This document shows, one piece after another, positions 49,212-58,950 of a DNA stretch of 64,000 nucleotides. The notes beneath the pieces are model-generated. The model had not been told where the DNA came from and searched no databases. It was given only the letters and a program-made list of their open reading frames with translations. The position numbers and the translations under genes are program-made. Source of the stretch: Pictodentalium vernedei (Eukaryota; Mollusca; Scaphopoda; Dentaliida; Dentaliidae); the NCBI GenBank assembly GCA_031216915.1, contig CM062293.1, forward strand, positions 149,118,285 through 149,182,284. Direction: 5' to 3'. The stretch's first letter is position 1. Each line of letters opens with the position of its first letter.

Positions 49212-49594
49212 TCTTGAGAAAAACTCGACAACCTTCCGCCAACCGGAACGCGATAGAGGTTTGAGCCATCACCTCCTGGATCTGCGAGGCCTGCGGTAGG
49301 AGAAACCACGTCTTCCACGACCCGCACCTCGCCTCGTCGACCTCGGGGCGTCCGACCGATTGTCCCGGCCTGAAGGACGTCCCGAACGAGAGTCGCTATC
49401 CTGACGGTCTCTCGAATAAGAGCTAGAGGACGCACCGGAACCTCTATAGGAACCTCTCTTGGGCGGATAAGACCCAGAAGTGCCCGCCTTATTCGTGTCT
49501 GCTGAATCCGACCTTTTAGGAGCGGATCTAAACAACAGAGAATCACTAGCTTTCTTTTTAATATTATCATAAATAGCGGAAAGCTTGCTGTCAA
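47279..49594 (-). CDS. Reverse transcriptase-RNase H frame of E4
   Basis: A 771-codon open frame, +1 relative to gag, overlapping its 3' end by 324 nt. RT landmarks: FRPVIDLSWIN (213-223), SIDLKDAYFH (251-260), FGLNLAPWAF (287-296) and catalytic YLDD (318-321). RNase H: TDAS (484-487), IKEMM (517-521), SDN (543-545) and ADSLSR (594-599). A conserved segment follows (IDLFATHLNNQL, SPCPDP, YAYPPAPLIQQ) that in other DIRS polyproteins has been discussed as methyltransferase-like; I see no decisive motif. The first ~100 codons lie inside gag's Arg/Ser tail and may not be translated. The protein copies the element RNA into DNA. E2 and E3 have YLDN and YLDS instead. Confidence 0.93.
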   Translation of the reverse strand: MTASFPLFMIILKRKLVILCCLDPLLKGRIQQTRIRRALLGLIRPREVPIEVPVRPLALIRETVRIATLVRDVLQAGTIGRTPRGRRGEVRVVEDVVSPTAGLADPGGDGSNLYRVPVGGRLSSFSQEWASITDDPWVRGVTSEGLKISFKRKPPLTRSPKWTHLPSNPQKRDALLSEVQSLLMKNAVEVVENQESLGFYSHLFLVPKPDGSFRPVIDLSWINKLIIAPKFYMETIRSVRASIRVNDYATSIDLKDAYFHVMVHPTFRKYLRFAVLGVVYQFRAMCFGLNLAPWAFTRVMNSVMIYFRAHSSAVTSAYLDDILQRYGNELTLQNDVQNLLLLLRRLGFIVNEEKSDLVPSKSFTHLGMSFETHNNLVRLPLTRAKLVSCYARYCLNTDKVTAREFMRLIGLCGAAADLIPMGRLRTRPLQIFLTQNWSVKIHSLDVDVLLSDQVKQEIQTWANIQWLTQGVPLQLPDPSFTIMTDASQTGWGASLIPTDSRCQGLWDPQFLCKHINIKEMMSIWLALRHWMDIIHDAHVQILSDNTTVVAYIRNQGGTHSVPLFNLTERILLFALEHHVLLSVRHIPGRLNVLADSLSRKGRLLPSEWTLNKQVFNQICYQWERPMIDLFATHLNNQLQTYVSPCPDPRAFAVDALSIPWDGMIGYAYPPAPLIQQVLLKIKQSQCKILLVASLSPQRPWINLLRCLLWDLPRKLPPREDLLWQGKSRQLHHNPQGLNLHVFPLCGPSCMASTLQDEQWTRFLTVGGPPLR

Positions 49595-51371
49595 AGAGAA
49601 GATCTCCTGAGACCGAAGCGACTCTAAGAGAGTTCTTCACCTTAGAATCCACTAGTGTGGATGTAGACAGGGCTGCGTCACGTCTAACCAACTCCAGATT
49701 AGCCACTGAAAGGGCGGAGTTACACGTGGAATAAGCTACTGCCCTTGAAAGAAGTCTTAAGGAGGATTGTATATCCTGAAACTCTTCCCCTTGAAGACGC
49801 AGTGATAACGCCTTCGTAAGGTGATCTGCGTAAGATAAGGCATCTAAATTGGCTCTGTTAGACGCAATAGCTGTTTCCAACACTGCGGTTGGAATAGAAG
49901 CTGACGACGGTAATGATAGCTCTAAGTCTTCCGCCTCGTCGTCCATACGCAGAGGAACTCTCGGTATACCCTGACCTGCCGTGTCGAATTTATTCCTTGC
50001 ATTAATGAAAGGCAGGTTGAGAGTATTTGCGGACAAGAAGCCTGCTTTCCCTGTCCTGGAAGCAAGTTTAAAAATAGCGTCGTTCAATAATTCAAATGTT
50101 CTTGCAACATTATTGGACTGCGACGGAAACTCGGGAACGATGTCCCTGAACCGCTCGAAAAAATCAGAGTCCAATGACGCTATAATTCTCCTGTCCGGAA
50201 GCGCAGCAGTCTGGCCCGACGGAACAACTTGAGGAAGAAAGTGCCGGATGAAGTCTACGGCAGCTTTGTGTTGTTCCGAAAGGGATAGCTCCAATTCATC
50301 CGTATCCCTTTCACCATCCGGTCGGACCTCCCGATGTTCCCGGTCGTCCGCCCCCGATGCTTCGGCGGAGCGTACCGACCCAGCGCCGTCGGATAATTCT
50401 CGATCCGACACCGTCTCTGTCGGCTGCTGGGATGCTGCGATAAGCTGTGCTATCTGCACTAGAATGTCCGACGTCGAGACCTGCGGAGGAGCGGTCTTTC
50501 GCTGCTTTGCCGAGGGCAGCTCCGCATCAGATGGCTCCCGCATACTTTTCCTATGCGAACGTCCGGAGTCCATCGGTCTCGAGTCCCTGGCTGCCGGATG
50601 GTGTGACCTGGTCGCCGAATAATCCTTCCTCGGCGAAGCTGGCAAGATATCGGAGGTCACGCAGCCAAGGTGCGGTCGTGTGCGCCGGCGAGAAGAGGAA
50701 GCCTTAACAGTCTCTGCGGACTGCTTATACAACGGAGCGTCCCGAGCGACGGACGTATGCTCCGCTAAAGACACATTTTGTACCACAACATCTGGTCCCA
50801 GATGTTGTTGTACGAGAGAGGGGCCTCTCTCGCTCGCGGCCCGGCTGGACCTGGACGAGCTAGGAACCGGACTAAAAGGCTTCCTCCGTTCTCGTTCACT
50901 ATCCGCCGTCACTGGGTGTGCATCTATTATTTTTATAGTGCTCGCATCACCCAAAATTTCCTCTTGGACCGCATCGGACGAACCCGGCTGCCGAACCATT
51001 CGGTGAATGGACGCTACACCGGGCGAGCTAGCGGACGACATTTGTCTAATCTCCATGAGCACTTTTGCCGCTAGCTCTGTATTTAATTGTGACGACGGAC
51101 GCACACTTGAAGAAGATAACATGGAAACATCACCCTGTTCTGGTTCCTCTGAAATAGAAACTGAGAGAGTAGAGTGACCTTGTGGAGAAAGAGCCGGCAT
51201 CGCTCTTTCTCCAGAAACAACATATCGTGACACACGTTTCCAATGTTTCTCATCCCAATGTTCACATACAGGACAGGGATTAATGCGAGAACACTGACTA
51301 CAATTTATGCAATAATCATGAAAGTCAGAGGAAGATTTCTTCCTATTACAATTTGAACAAGTTCCTTTCAT
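49269..51371 (-). CDS. gag-like structural protein of E4
   Basis: 700 codons from the ATG at 51371; this start is supported because E2 and E3 align from the same methionine and because a compact Cys module follows: C5, C8, C21, C24, C27, C33 and C36 (CxxC-x12-CxxCxxC-x5-CxxC), probably zinc-binding. A long Ser/Glu-rich, likely disordered region follows, then a helical block (about residues 390-600, with ANLDALSYADHLTKALSLR) shared by all family copies, and a basic Ser/Arg/Gly tail likely to bind RNA. It ends in TGA; the same register stays open downstream into the recombinase frame. Predicted role is packaging of element RNA, by analogy with gag; not demonstrated. Confidence 0.85.
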   Translation of the reverse strand: MKGTCSNCNRKKSSSDFHDYCINCSQCSRINPCPVCEHWDEKHWKRVSRYVVSGERAMPALSPQGHSTLSVSISEEPEQGDVSMLSSSSVRPSSQLNTELAAKVLMEIRQMSSASSPGVASIHRMVRQPGSSDAVQEEILGDASTIKIIDAHPVTADSERERRKPFSPVPSSSRSSRAASERGPSLVQQHLGPDVVVQNVSLAEHTSVARDAPLYKQSAETVKASSSRRRTRPHLGCVTSDILPASPRKDYSATRSHHPAARDSRPMDSGRSHRKSMREPSDAELPSAKQRKTAPPQVSTSDILVQIAQLIAASQQPTETVSDRELSDGAGSVRSAEASGADDREHREVRPDGERDTDELELSLSEQHKAAVDFIRHFLPQVVPSGQTAALPDRRIIASLDSDFFERFRDIVPEFPSQSNNVARTFELLNDAIFKLASRTGKAGFLSANTLNLPFINARNKFDTAGQGIPRVPLRMDDEAEDLELSLPSSASIPTAVLETAIASNRANLDALSYADHLTKALSLRLQGEEFQDIQSSLRLLSRAVAYSTCNSALSVANLELVRRDAALSTSTLVDSKVKNSLRVASVSGDLLFDSKLSAIYDNIKKKASDSLLFRSAPKRSDSADTNKAGTSGSYPPKRGSYRGSGASSSSYSRDRQDSDSRSGRPSGRDNRSDAPRSTRRGAGRGRRGFSYRRPRRSRR

Positions 51372-52258
51372 TGTGAAGGAACAACAATAAGTCCTAGTTA
51401 CTCGCAAAAACCCCTGACACAAAGATACATAATAACATGATCCATTAATAAATGAAAAAACAATTGCAAAACAAAATAATTTTGAAAAAATATTTTTTCA
51501 GAGAAGCCCAAGTTGCTGAAAAGTAACGTTGAGCCCCGATGGATCCGATGGCAAAGTGTGGTCAAAAATTTTAAAATTATATAAAATAATTAATGAGACA
51601 CTTTCGGATAATATAAATGTATCTTATAATGAGATAAACTACCTCAAAGGCAAACAGCCCCCCTCAAAAAAGGCTGTTGCCAATGAAAACAAACAGTGTA
51701 AACACAGAAGAAAACATGACTCCAGGCACTGAAAAAACTGGCCCGGAATCAGTCCTCAATTACACTCTATCTGATGCAAAACAGAGACTCCCAGGGGAGA
51801 ATCTGCAGAACATCAGATGGAAGATGCAGAACACAAACGTTATACACCCATGGGTGAAAACGTAACTATGGGGAAAATAACAGAAAACATTCTGTAACCA
51901 AGCAACTCTCCCAGGGAAATTTTAGAAATGAAACTTCTCAAAAATATGCCAAAAGCATGGGAGAATTGCAAGGGGGGACTTTAGAAGGTTAGGGGAGAGG
52001 AAACACTGAATAAGCAGTGCAACAATTAGCAAGAATGACAACAAGAGGCGTTTGCCTCGAAAATAGGCAACTTAACATAATTTTAACAAAAAATTTTAAG
52101 TACAGCCCTGATTATTTTTTGCCACTTCTTTTTTCCTCTCCTCCTTCTATCCTCCTTAGAATCACATTTTCTCCAAGAATTACGTGTCTGGCATCCTTTA
52201 AACTGAGATTTACAAGCACAAAGATCAGTGAGATGTTGACTGATGAAGGGCCAAACAG
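51372..52258. other. E4 5' leader between right ITR and gag
   Basis: AT-rich, about 890 bp, with no supported gene. Corresponding leader sequence is found in E1-E3 (for example aggtgagg.c.taac.atggggaa-type matches), so it belongs to the element. Confidence 0.55.
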
Positions 52259-52446
52259 AGAATGATATTTGGCGCCAATTTCGGGACGACTGCGTCACTG
52301 CGCATGCGCAGTAGAGTCGTACTATGGAGGTCCTTTAGGACATGATTTCTTTTTGTTTTGGATGCAAATTTTGGGGATTGGGGGGCAAAATTTGTGTTTG
52401 GCCCTGGTTTTTGTGGAGTTAGCACCAGCTAAGTCTGGGTCATTGG
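52259..52446. repeat. E4 right inverted terminal repeat core
   Basis: Exact reverse complement of 45376-45563 by eye. It lies upstream of gag and is the likely promoter-bearing end. Confidence 0.88.
52299..52310. promoter_or_regulatory. NRF-1-like palindrome in E4 right ITR
   Basis: TGCGCATGCGCA, about 0.93 kb upstream of the gag ATG on the coding strand. No TATA box or initiator could be assigned with confidence. Confidence 0.5.
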
Positions 52447-52460
52447 TACAGTATAAAAAT

Positions 52461-55400
52461 ATAAATGCTTCTGCATGACAAAACAAGTTCCAAATATGGT
52501 GTAATACTGAGGAGGCATAGATAGTATTAGAGCTGACAGGATTAGGAAATTTCATAATCAACTTTTGTTGAAGAATAATCAATTAAAGCTCGACTTTAAT
52601 TGTACTCTGTGACCTCAAGAATCAATGATAAAGAAAATGTTTTTCATCATTTATTTATTGGGGTTTAATGACACTTTTGACAGCCCGGGTTACCTCATGC
52701 CAGATTTTCATAATTAGTACCTCAAGTTGTACCTGTATATTAATGCTTTCCTGAACCAACTATAAATGTAATAGGGTATTATTTTGCCCCTGATACTCAT
52801 TATGAGGCTTCTTGGCCTAGGGATGGGGCATGATAGACATGCATCTCATTTATAATCCTAGAACAACTTGCTACAGGACATAGTGCATAAGCTCAGTATT
52901 ATATTAATAATCATGATAAATAGCAGTGTTTGAACACACACCTTTTTCACACCCACAACCTGTTGGCCTACCCCAATTTTTCCCAAAAGCCACAAATCGA
53001 CTCATGTAGGAACCAATCATTTGGTTCCTGTGCTCTTGATCATCTGTATCGATGATTGCGGACACATGTTACCTATGATATACACATCAAGGTAATGAAA
53101 GACCTTTAGATAACTCCAATTTCACACCGTTTACAGATGTGCCCAAATTAGGGAAAGTGTGAAGACATCAAGAAAAATATATAACTTCTCTGTGCCTCCT
53201 GTACATTTGAGAATAAGTTCAATCACAATATAACCATAGAAACACAAAGAAAGGCATAGCAATAAAACATAACAGGATAAGATTGTAATTTCTAGTTTTA
53301 ATGTGCCCAAATTAGGGCAAGAGGGTGTGCCCAAAATAAACGAATTTAAAGGCCTGGAAATGAAAACCTTTTTTATAGGGTCACAAGCATAAAATAGGGT
53401 TGGTTGGGCAACCAGAAACACACTAGTGGTTTTCTTTTTGTCTGTGTGGTTCAAAAATTTTGCATGTGCAGCTGGAATTATTATGTATTCGCTGTCAACT
53501 GACAAAACAATGTAACTTTCTTTTCATTAAGGATTTGCGATCTAAGATTTGATGTCACTTCATTCAGTGTACATAACTGACAAAGGAGTTGAACATCATG
53601 GCATTTATGCACAGAAAAATATGCGTGTAAGGTTAAACTTTAGCCCTCTTAAGACTTAGGCATACTTTTCTAACCATGCACCTCAAATCTAAGGAATGCA
53701 ACTGTAATCATTTATTTGAAAAGAAGTGATGTGAACCCAGAAAACACATAATTATGTGTGCTGCCATGATTAGTCGACTTCTCAATTAATCATTCCAGCC
53801 AAAGATATTCATAATTGTTTTTAGTGTGTGTGTGTGGGCGGGAGGAGGGGGGGGGGAGGGGGGGGGTATGCTACATCTCAGAAAGCTATACTAAACACAA
53901 AACTGAAACATGACAGTCTGTTATCTATGACTCAAGGGAGGCCATTCAGATACTAGGACTACAATGTTAATTTTTATAACACAATTCAATGTTTAACAGT
54001 GTTAATTATTAACTGAAAGAAATAAAATGTCATTTTTTAATGACACAGTGAAGTCAAATCACAAATTCAAAGTTATTCTCCATTTTATGTAAATATTATA
54101 GTCAAAAGGTATCTGATAGAAGCGCCAGTAATATATTTTAGTTTTTGACCACACAAAATTATCTTCAAAACAACTGTATGACATTGAAACCATAAGCTGT
54201 GTACAGTATTCTATCAGAGAACTCAATGTCCTGTTTAGGGTTCAGGATGAAAATGAATTCCCCAGAGAAAGAAAAAACTAACATCATAATGATAGTCAGA
54301 TCTCCATGGAAACCCCAGGAAGTGAAGCAGTGCTTGTTTCAAGTCAGTGCAGCCATATTATCCCAACGCACCTTCCATGCAAGAACTACATATCTACTAG
54401 CACTACTATTGATTTCTATCAGGACATTTTTTGTTTCTGTTGTGAAAAAAACTCTTCAACCAAAGTACGGGAAGCGGAAAAGCGGTCCACTCAATTTGGC
54501 CTCACAGTAACGACACAGAAATGGAATCATCATTACCAAGAAAAATTGAAGCTTACTATGCTGCCAATCAGAGGACTACCACACCAGGTGTTGGTTACTG
54601 GGTCCTATTTTACCTGGTCTTCCAACAAGCACTGCTCTACTTCCTTTGGCCACCACGGGACAAACTTGTATATCACTCTGACAGAGATGTTACATGTCAA
54701 ACATGGATGCCTATGGAGAAGTGTTTTGGGAGGAGAGGTTTTTTTAAAGTTTTATGCATTACCCACTATGGTAAAGTGTGGGGCCTCATGGTATCTTAAA
54801 TATGCCCCCAAAGTTGAAATTTAAAAGCACTCTTACAAATTTTTGTTACAAAGAAGTTTTATGTCAAACATAGAAGCATTTGGAGTAGTGGGTTGGGAGA
54901 AGTGTTTCTTTACTCTTGAAGGTTAATTCTGACTTAGAGCATTTTTTTATGGCAATATAATTGGTGCTATGACATTCAGTCTCTGAGTAAATTTGCAAGT
55001 TACATTTTAAGCACATTAGCAGTTGTTTGAAGGCAAACTTTTCAAGAAACAAATGCAAAGATACACGGTGTTGACTGTCGAAGTGTAGCAAAACTGTATA
55101 AAAATCACTAAACCTTTAAGGATTAATGTTTTCCTATTGCCCAGTGTTAAAATTCGACATCAAACCACTAAATATTGAGTCCACAAGTTTCATATGAACA
55201 AACTTGCAAATCATCCTTACACAACTGTTATATGTCAAACATAGCAAGACTTTTATATTTCTGACAGAAATTAGTGATGTCAGCTTTGATGCATTCTGTA
55301 CAAACACCACTCATCTTCATATCCCATTATCTTGTGAATTTTGGAAAGGTGGGATCTCCTTGATTCTAAATGAAACTGACAATTTTTACAGTACACAGAC

Positions 55401-55484
55401 CACTCAGTAAGCCAAAATATCTGATGTAAGTTGGACCAATAATTTTTATCACTTCACTGGTTTACAGCTCAGTCAGTGACTTAC
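52461..55484. other. Intronic sequence, no gene recognised
   Basis: Contains a short hairpin caattaaag/ctttaattg near 52580 and a G-rich tract near 53838-53867. 54585-54660 resembles 37740-37830 and 62240-62280 (ttggtgactggg.cctattttacc), an unidentified dispersed repeat. Open frames here lack domain signals. Confidence 0.4.
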
Positions 55485-55799
55485 CATTTTTATCACAAAC
55501 AACCCAGCCAACTCCACTTGTGGTGTTACAAACACCTTTACCACCATACCAGCCAGAATTCTGGCACTGCAGTATCGAAGCTTCATTTCCAGAACAAAAC
55601 ACTGACATCATGGATACATTGGCTCTCTCTTTCGTGATTGGTAAAAATTCTCTTCCATCAGCAAAACCCAAGCTGCGGCAAACAATTGTTGCTTCTGTAT
55701 CTGACCACTTATCACCACATACTGTGCCAACCACACCATCACGAACAACTTCCACTCTTCCATAATTATTTTTTCCTCCACTTAACAGTATTTGTATAC
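55485..55799 (-). CDS. SRCR domain exon (second in gene order)
   Basis: Acceptor ...ttttttctgacag, donor G|gtaagt, phase 1-1, 315 bp. The domain reads IQILLSGGKNNYGRVEVVRDGVVGTVCGDKWSD in its first third (split here as motifs IQILLSGG, GRVEV, GTVC and W), then ATIVCRSLGF (C3), VFC, LQC, GVC and VVC: six cysteines, group A pattern, and the closest of the four to the SRCR consensus. 4.9 kb from the exon upstream and 18.2 kb from the exon downstream. Confidence 0.9.
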
Positions 55800-56189
55800 C
55801 TGTCAGAAAAAAATCAGAAGGAGAAAGTACCCTTAATTCAAATGAAAATTACTTCTTTAAACCTATCATAAATATGAAGGTTTTAGCATTAATTCATCGA
55901 TTAATTTTTAAAGGGCCTGGCTATTTTAAAATATCAGAAGAGCCACTGTAGCCTTAACTAACACATGCTCAATGACTCTTATTCAATGAGGTGTGATAAG
56001 CTGTTTTTGAAGCAAAAAAAAATTGAAAAACACTGATCATCAAATAGTCTTGTTTACAGAGAATGTAAGGGTGCATTCATCCCATGGGATCTTTATTGCT
56101 CAGCTGAGAAAGCTGTTTACAGAGGTTTTAAGGTCACATTCAACATCTATGGCTAGTTAATACTACAGAGCACACAAACCCTGATTTAA
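55800..56189. other. Intron sequence, nothing recognised
   Basis: AT-rich stretch between the SRCR exon and the minisatellite. Confidence 0.5.
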
Positions 56190-58950
56190 ACAAAATTCCG
56201 AAACCTTCATGCACATCTAGAAATATTACCTGAACACATTAGTATAGTTTAAACGTTTCGAATTGAATACCCTAGGAGCCTTTCGATGAAAACTGATTTT
56301 CTAACGATAAAAGTGGTTCCACTGGAACTACCGGGGGCAAAATCAAAATTCCGAAACCTTCATGCACATCTAGAGATGTTACCTGAACACATTAGCATAG
56401 TTTAAACGTTTCGAATTAAATACCCTAGGAGCCTTTCGATGAAAACTGATTTTCTAACGATAAAAGTGGTTCCACTGGAACCACAAGGAGCAAAATCAAA
56501 ATTCCAAAACATTCATGCACATCTAGAGATGTTACCTGAACACATTAGCATAGTTTAAATGTTTTGAATTGAATACCCTAGGAGGCTTTCGATAAAAACT
56601 GATTTTCTAACGATAAAAGTGGTTCCACCGGGGGCAAAATCAAAATTCCGAAACCTTCATGCACATCTAGAGATGTTACCTGAACACATTAGCATAGTTT
56701 AAACATTTCGAATTAAATACCCTAGAAGCCTTTCAATGAAAACTGATTTTCTAACGATAAAAGTGGTTCCACTGGAACCACCGGGGGCAAAATCAAAATT
56801 CCGAAACATTCATGCACATCTAGAGATGTTACCTGAACACATTAGCATAGTTTAAACGTTTCAAATTGAATACCCTATGAGCCTTTCGATAAAAACTGAT
56901 TTTCTAACGATAAAAGTGGTGCCACTTGAACCACCGGGGGCAAAATCAAAATTCTGAAGCCTTCATGCACATCTAGAGATGTTACCTGAACACATTAGCA
57001 TAGTTTAAACATTTCGAATTGAATACCCTAGGAGCCTTTCGATAAAAACTGATTTTCTAACGATAAAAGTGGTTCCACTGGAACCACCGGGGGCAAAATC
57101 AAAATTCCGACACCTTCATGCACATCTAGAGATGTTACCTGAACACATTAGCCTAGTTTAAATGTTTCGAATTGAATACCCTATGAGCCTTTCGATGAAA
57201 ACTGATTTTCTAACGATAAATGTGGTTCACTGGAGCCACCGGGGGCAAAATCAAAATTCCGAAACCTTCATGCACATCTCGAGTTGCTACCTGAGCACAT
57301 TAGCATAGTTTAAGCATTAAGAATTAAATACCCTAGGAGCCTTTCGATGAAAACTGATTTTTTAACGATAAAAGTGGTTCCACTGGAACTACAGGGGGCA
57401 AAATCAAAATTCCGAAACCTTCATGCACATCTAGAGATGTTACCTGAACACATTAGCATAGTTTAAACATTTCGAATTGAATGCCCTAGGAGCCTTTCGA
57501 TGAAAACTGATTTTCTAACGATAAAAGTGGTTCCACTGGAACCACCGGGGGCAAAATCAAAATTCCGAAACCTTCATGCACATCTAGAGATGTTACCTGA
57601 ACACATTAGCATAGTTTAAACGTTTCGAATTAAATACCCCAGGAGCCTTTTGATAAACAAACCAAGACCAATACCGGGTCTGGACCTGCGTCGCTGCATG
57701 CAATTGAATCGGCAAATAGGAAGTGGCTGCACAGCAGATCTGAAAATTGCATACACGATACAACTGATCATTATCAGGCTCCAGATGAAATATAAAATCA
57801 ATCCCTTGCATAGAAGCCGAGAAAAGTTTGACGAAAAAATTTCAATGTTCAGTGGGTACAGTAAAATTTCAAAGTATCAGCAAACAGGAAGTGGCTGCAC
57901 GGCAGACCTGAAAATTGCTTACACGATACAACTCATCATTATGAAGCAGCAGACCAAATATACAATCAATCCCTTGCATAGAAGCCGAGAAAACCTTGAC
58001 GGAAAATTTCAATGTGCAGTGGGTACTGTAAAATTTCAAAGTATCGGCAAACAGGAAGTGGCTGCACGGCAGACCTGAAAATTGCATACACGATACAACT
58101 CATCATTATGAAGCAGCAGACCAAATATAAAACCAATCCCTTGCATAGAAGCCGAGAAAACCTTAACGGAAAATTTCAATGTTCAGTGGGTACAGTAAAA
58201 TTTCAAAGTATCGGCAAACAGGAAGTGGCTGCACGGCAGATCTGAAAATTGCTTACACGATACAACTCATCATTATGAAACAGCAGACCAAATATAAATT
58301 CATTTCCTTTCATAGAAGCCAAGAAAACTTTGACGGAAAAAGTGTTTCGGATGGACGGACGGACAGACAGACAGACGGACTGACGGACGGACTGATGGAC
58401 GGAGTCGAGCGGTTACTAGACCTGCTCTGCCACTGGCGACGCAGGTAAAAAACTGATTTTCTAACGATAAAAGTGGTTCCACTGGAACCACTGGGGGCGA
58501 AATCAAGATTCCGAAACCTTCATGCAGATCTAGAGTTGCTACCTGAACACATTAGCATAGTTTAAGCATTTCGAATTAAATTCCCTAGGAGCCTTTCGAT
58601 GAAAACTGATTTTCTAATGATAAAAGTCAAAATTCCGAAGCCTTCGTGCACATCTAGAGATGTTACCTGAACACATTAGCATAGTTTAAGCATTTCGAAT
58701 TAAATACCCTATGAGCCTTTCAATGAAAACTGATTTTCTAATGATGAAAGTGGTTCCACTGGAACCACCGGGGGCAAAAACAAAATTTCAAAACCTTCAT
58801 GCACATCTAGAGATGTTACCTGAACACATTAGCATAGTTTAAATGTTTCAAACTGAATACCCTAGGAGCCTTTCAGGGTGTGACGCACAGACGGACAGCC
58901 GAACGGATAGATGGACGGATGTACGAACGGATGTACAGACAGAGATCACG
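56190..58950. mobile_element. Pearl-like element: ~150-bp tandem array with ACGG-type tail
   Basis: About ten units of about 150 bp ('aaaattccgaaaccttcatg ... acctgaacacattagcatag ... actgattttctaacgataaa') run from 56190 to 57656 and about three more from 58446 to 58880. A (GGAC/GGAT)n microsatellite at about 58888-58942 and a small hairpin gcatttttgaaaatgc follow. A tandem core plus tetranucleotide microsatellite is the described layout of bivalve 'pearl' (Helitron-related) elements; assignment rests on that layout only. Confidence 0.6.
57657..58445. mobile_element. Second tandem-core element nested in the array
   Basis: The host unit is broken after gagccttttgataaa and resumes as aaaaactgattttctaacg. 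The insert carries about 3.7 units of 167 bp (aagtggctgcac at 57721, 57889, 58056, 58223), then a (GGAC/AGAC/GACT)n microsatellite at 58349-58402, then cactggcgacgcagg. 'cctgcgtcgc' near its left end is the complement of 'gcgacgcagg' at its right end. TAAA may be duplicated at the borders. Confidence 0.65.

Larger units (their letters stand above)
45336..52460 (-). mobile_element. DIRS-like retrotransposon E4 (apparently intact)
   Basis: 7.1 kb bounded by GTT at the left (45336) and ...ggtacagtataaaaat at the right. ITR cores at 45376-45563 and 52259-52446 show no difference by eye over 188 bp. The ICR is at 45638-45719. On the minus strand there are three long open frames: gag (700 codons), RT-RNase H and tyrosine recombinase, all with canonical catalytic residues. 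Such order, lack of integrase, and ITR plus ICR architecture define the DIRS group, which integrates through a circular intermediate using the recombinase and makes no target duplication. The element sits in an 18-kb SRCR-gene intron, sense to the gene. It is the best candidate for an active copy. Confidence 0.92.

Noticed and set aside
50447..51006. Plus-strand frames opposite E4 gag
   Set aside because: Shadows of the gag coding strand; no independent motif.
53131..53505. 124-codon minus-strand frame with a hydrophobic stretch
   Set aside because: AT-rich chance frame; the hydrophobic run is explained by T-rich codons and nothing supports it as an exon.
54199..54824. Overlapping plus-strand open frames of 103 and 172 codons
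   Set aside because: No domain, no splice context, composition like intron sequence, and the second overlaps a dispersed repeat shared with 37740 and 62240.
57650..58245. Open frames with repeated 'GSGCTADLKIAYTIQL'
   Set aside because: They are translations of the 167-bp tandem repeat; 167 is not a multiple of three, so the register changes every unit.
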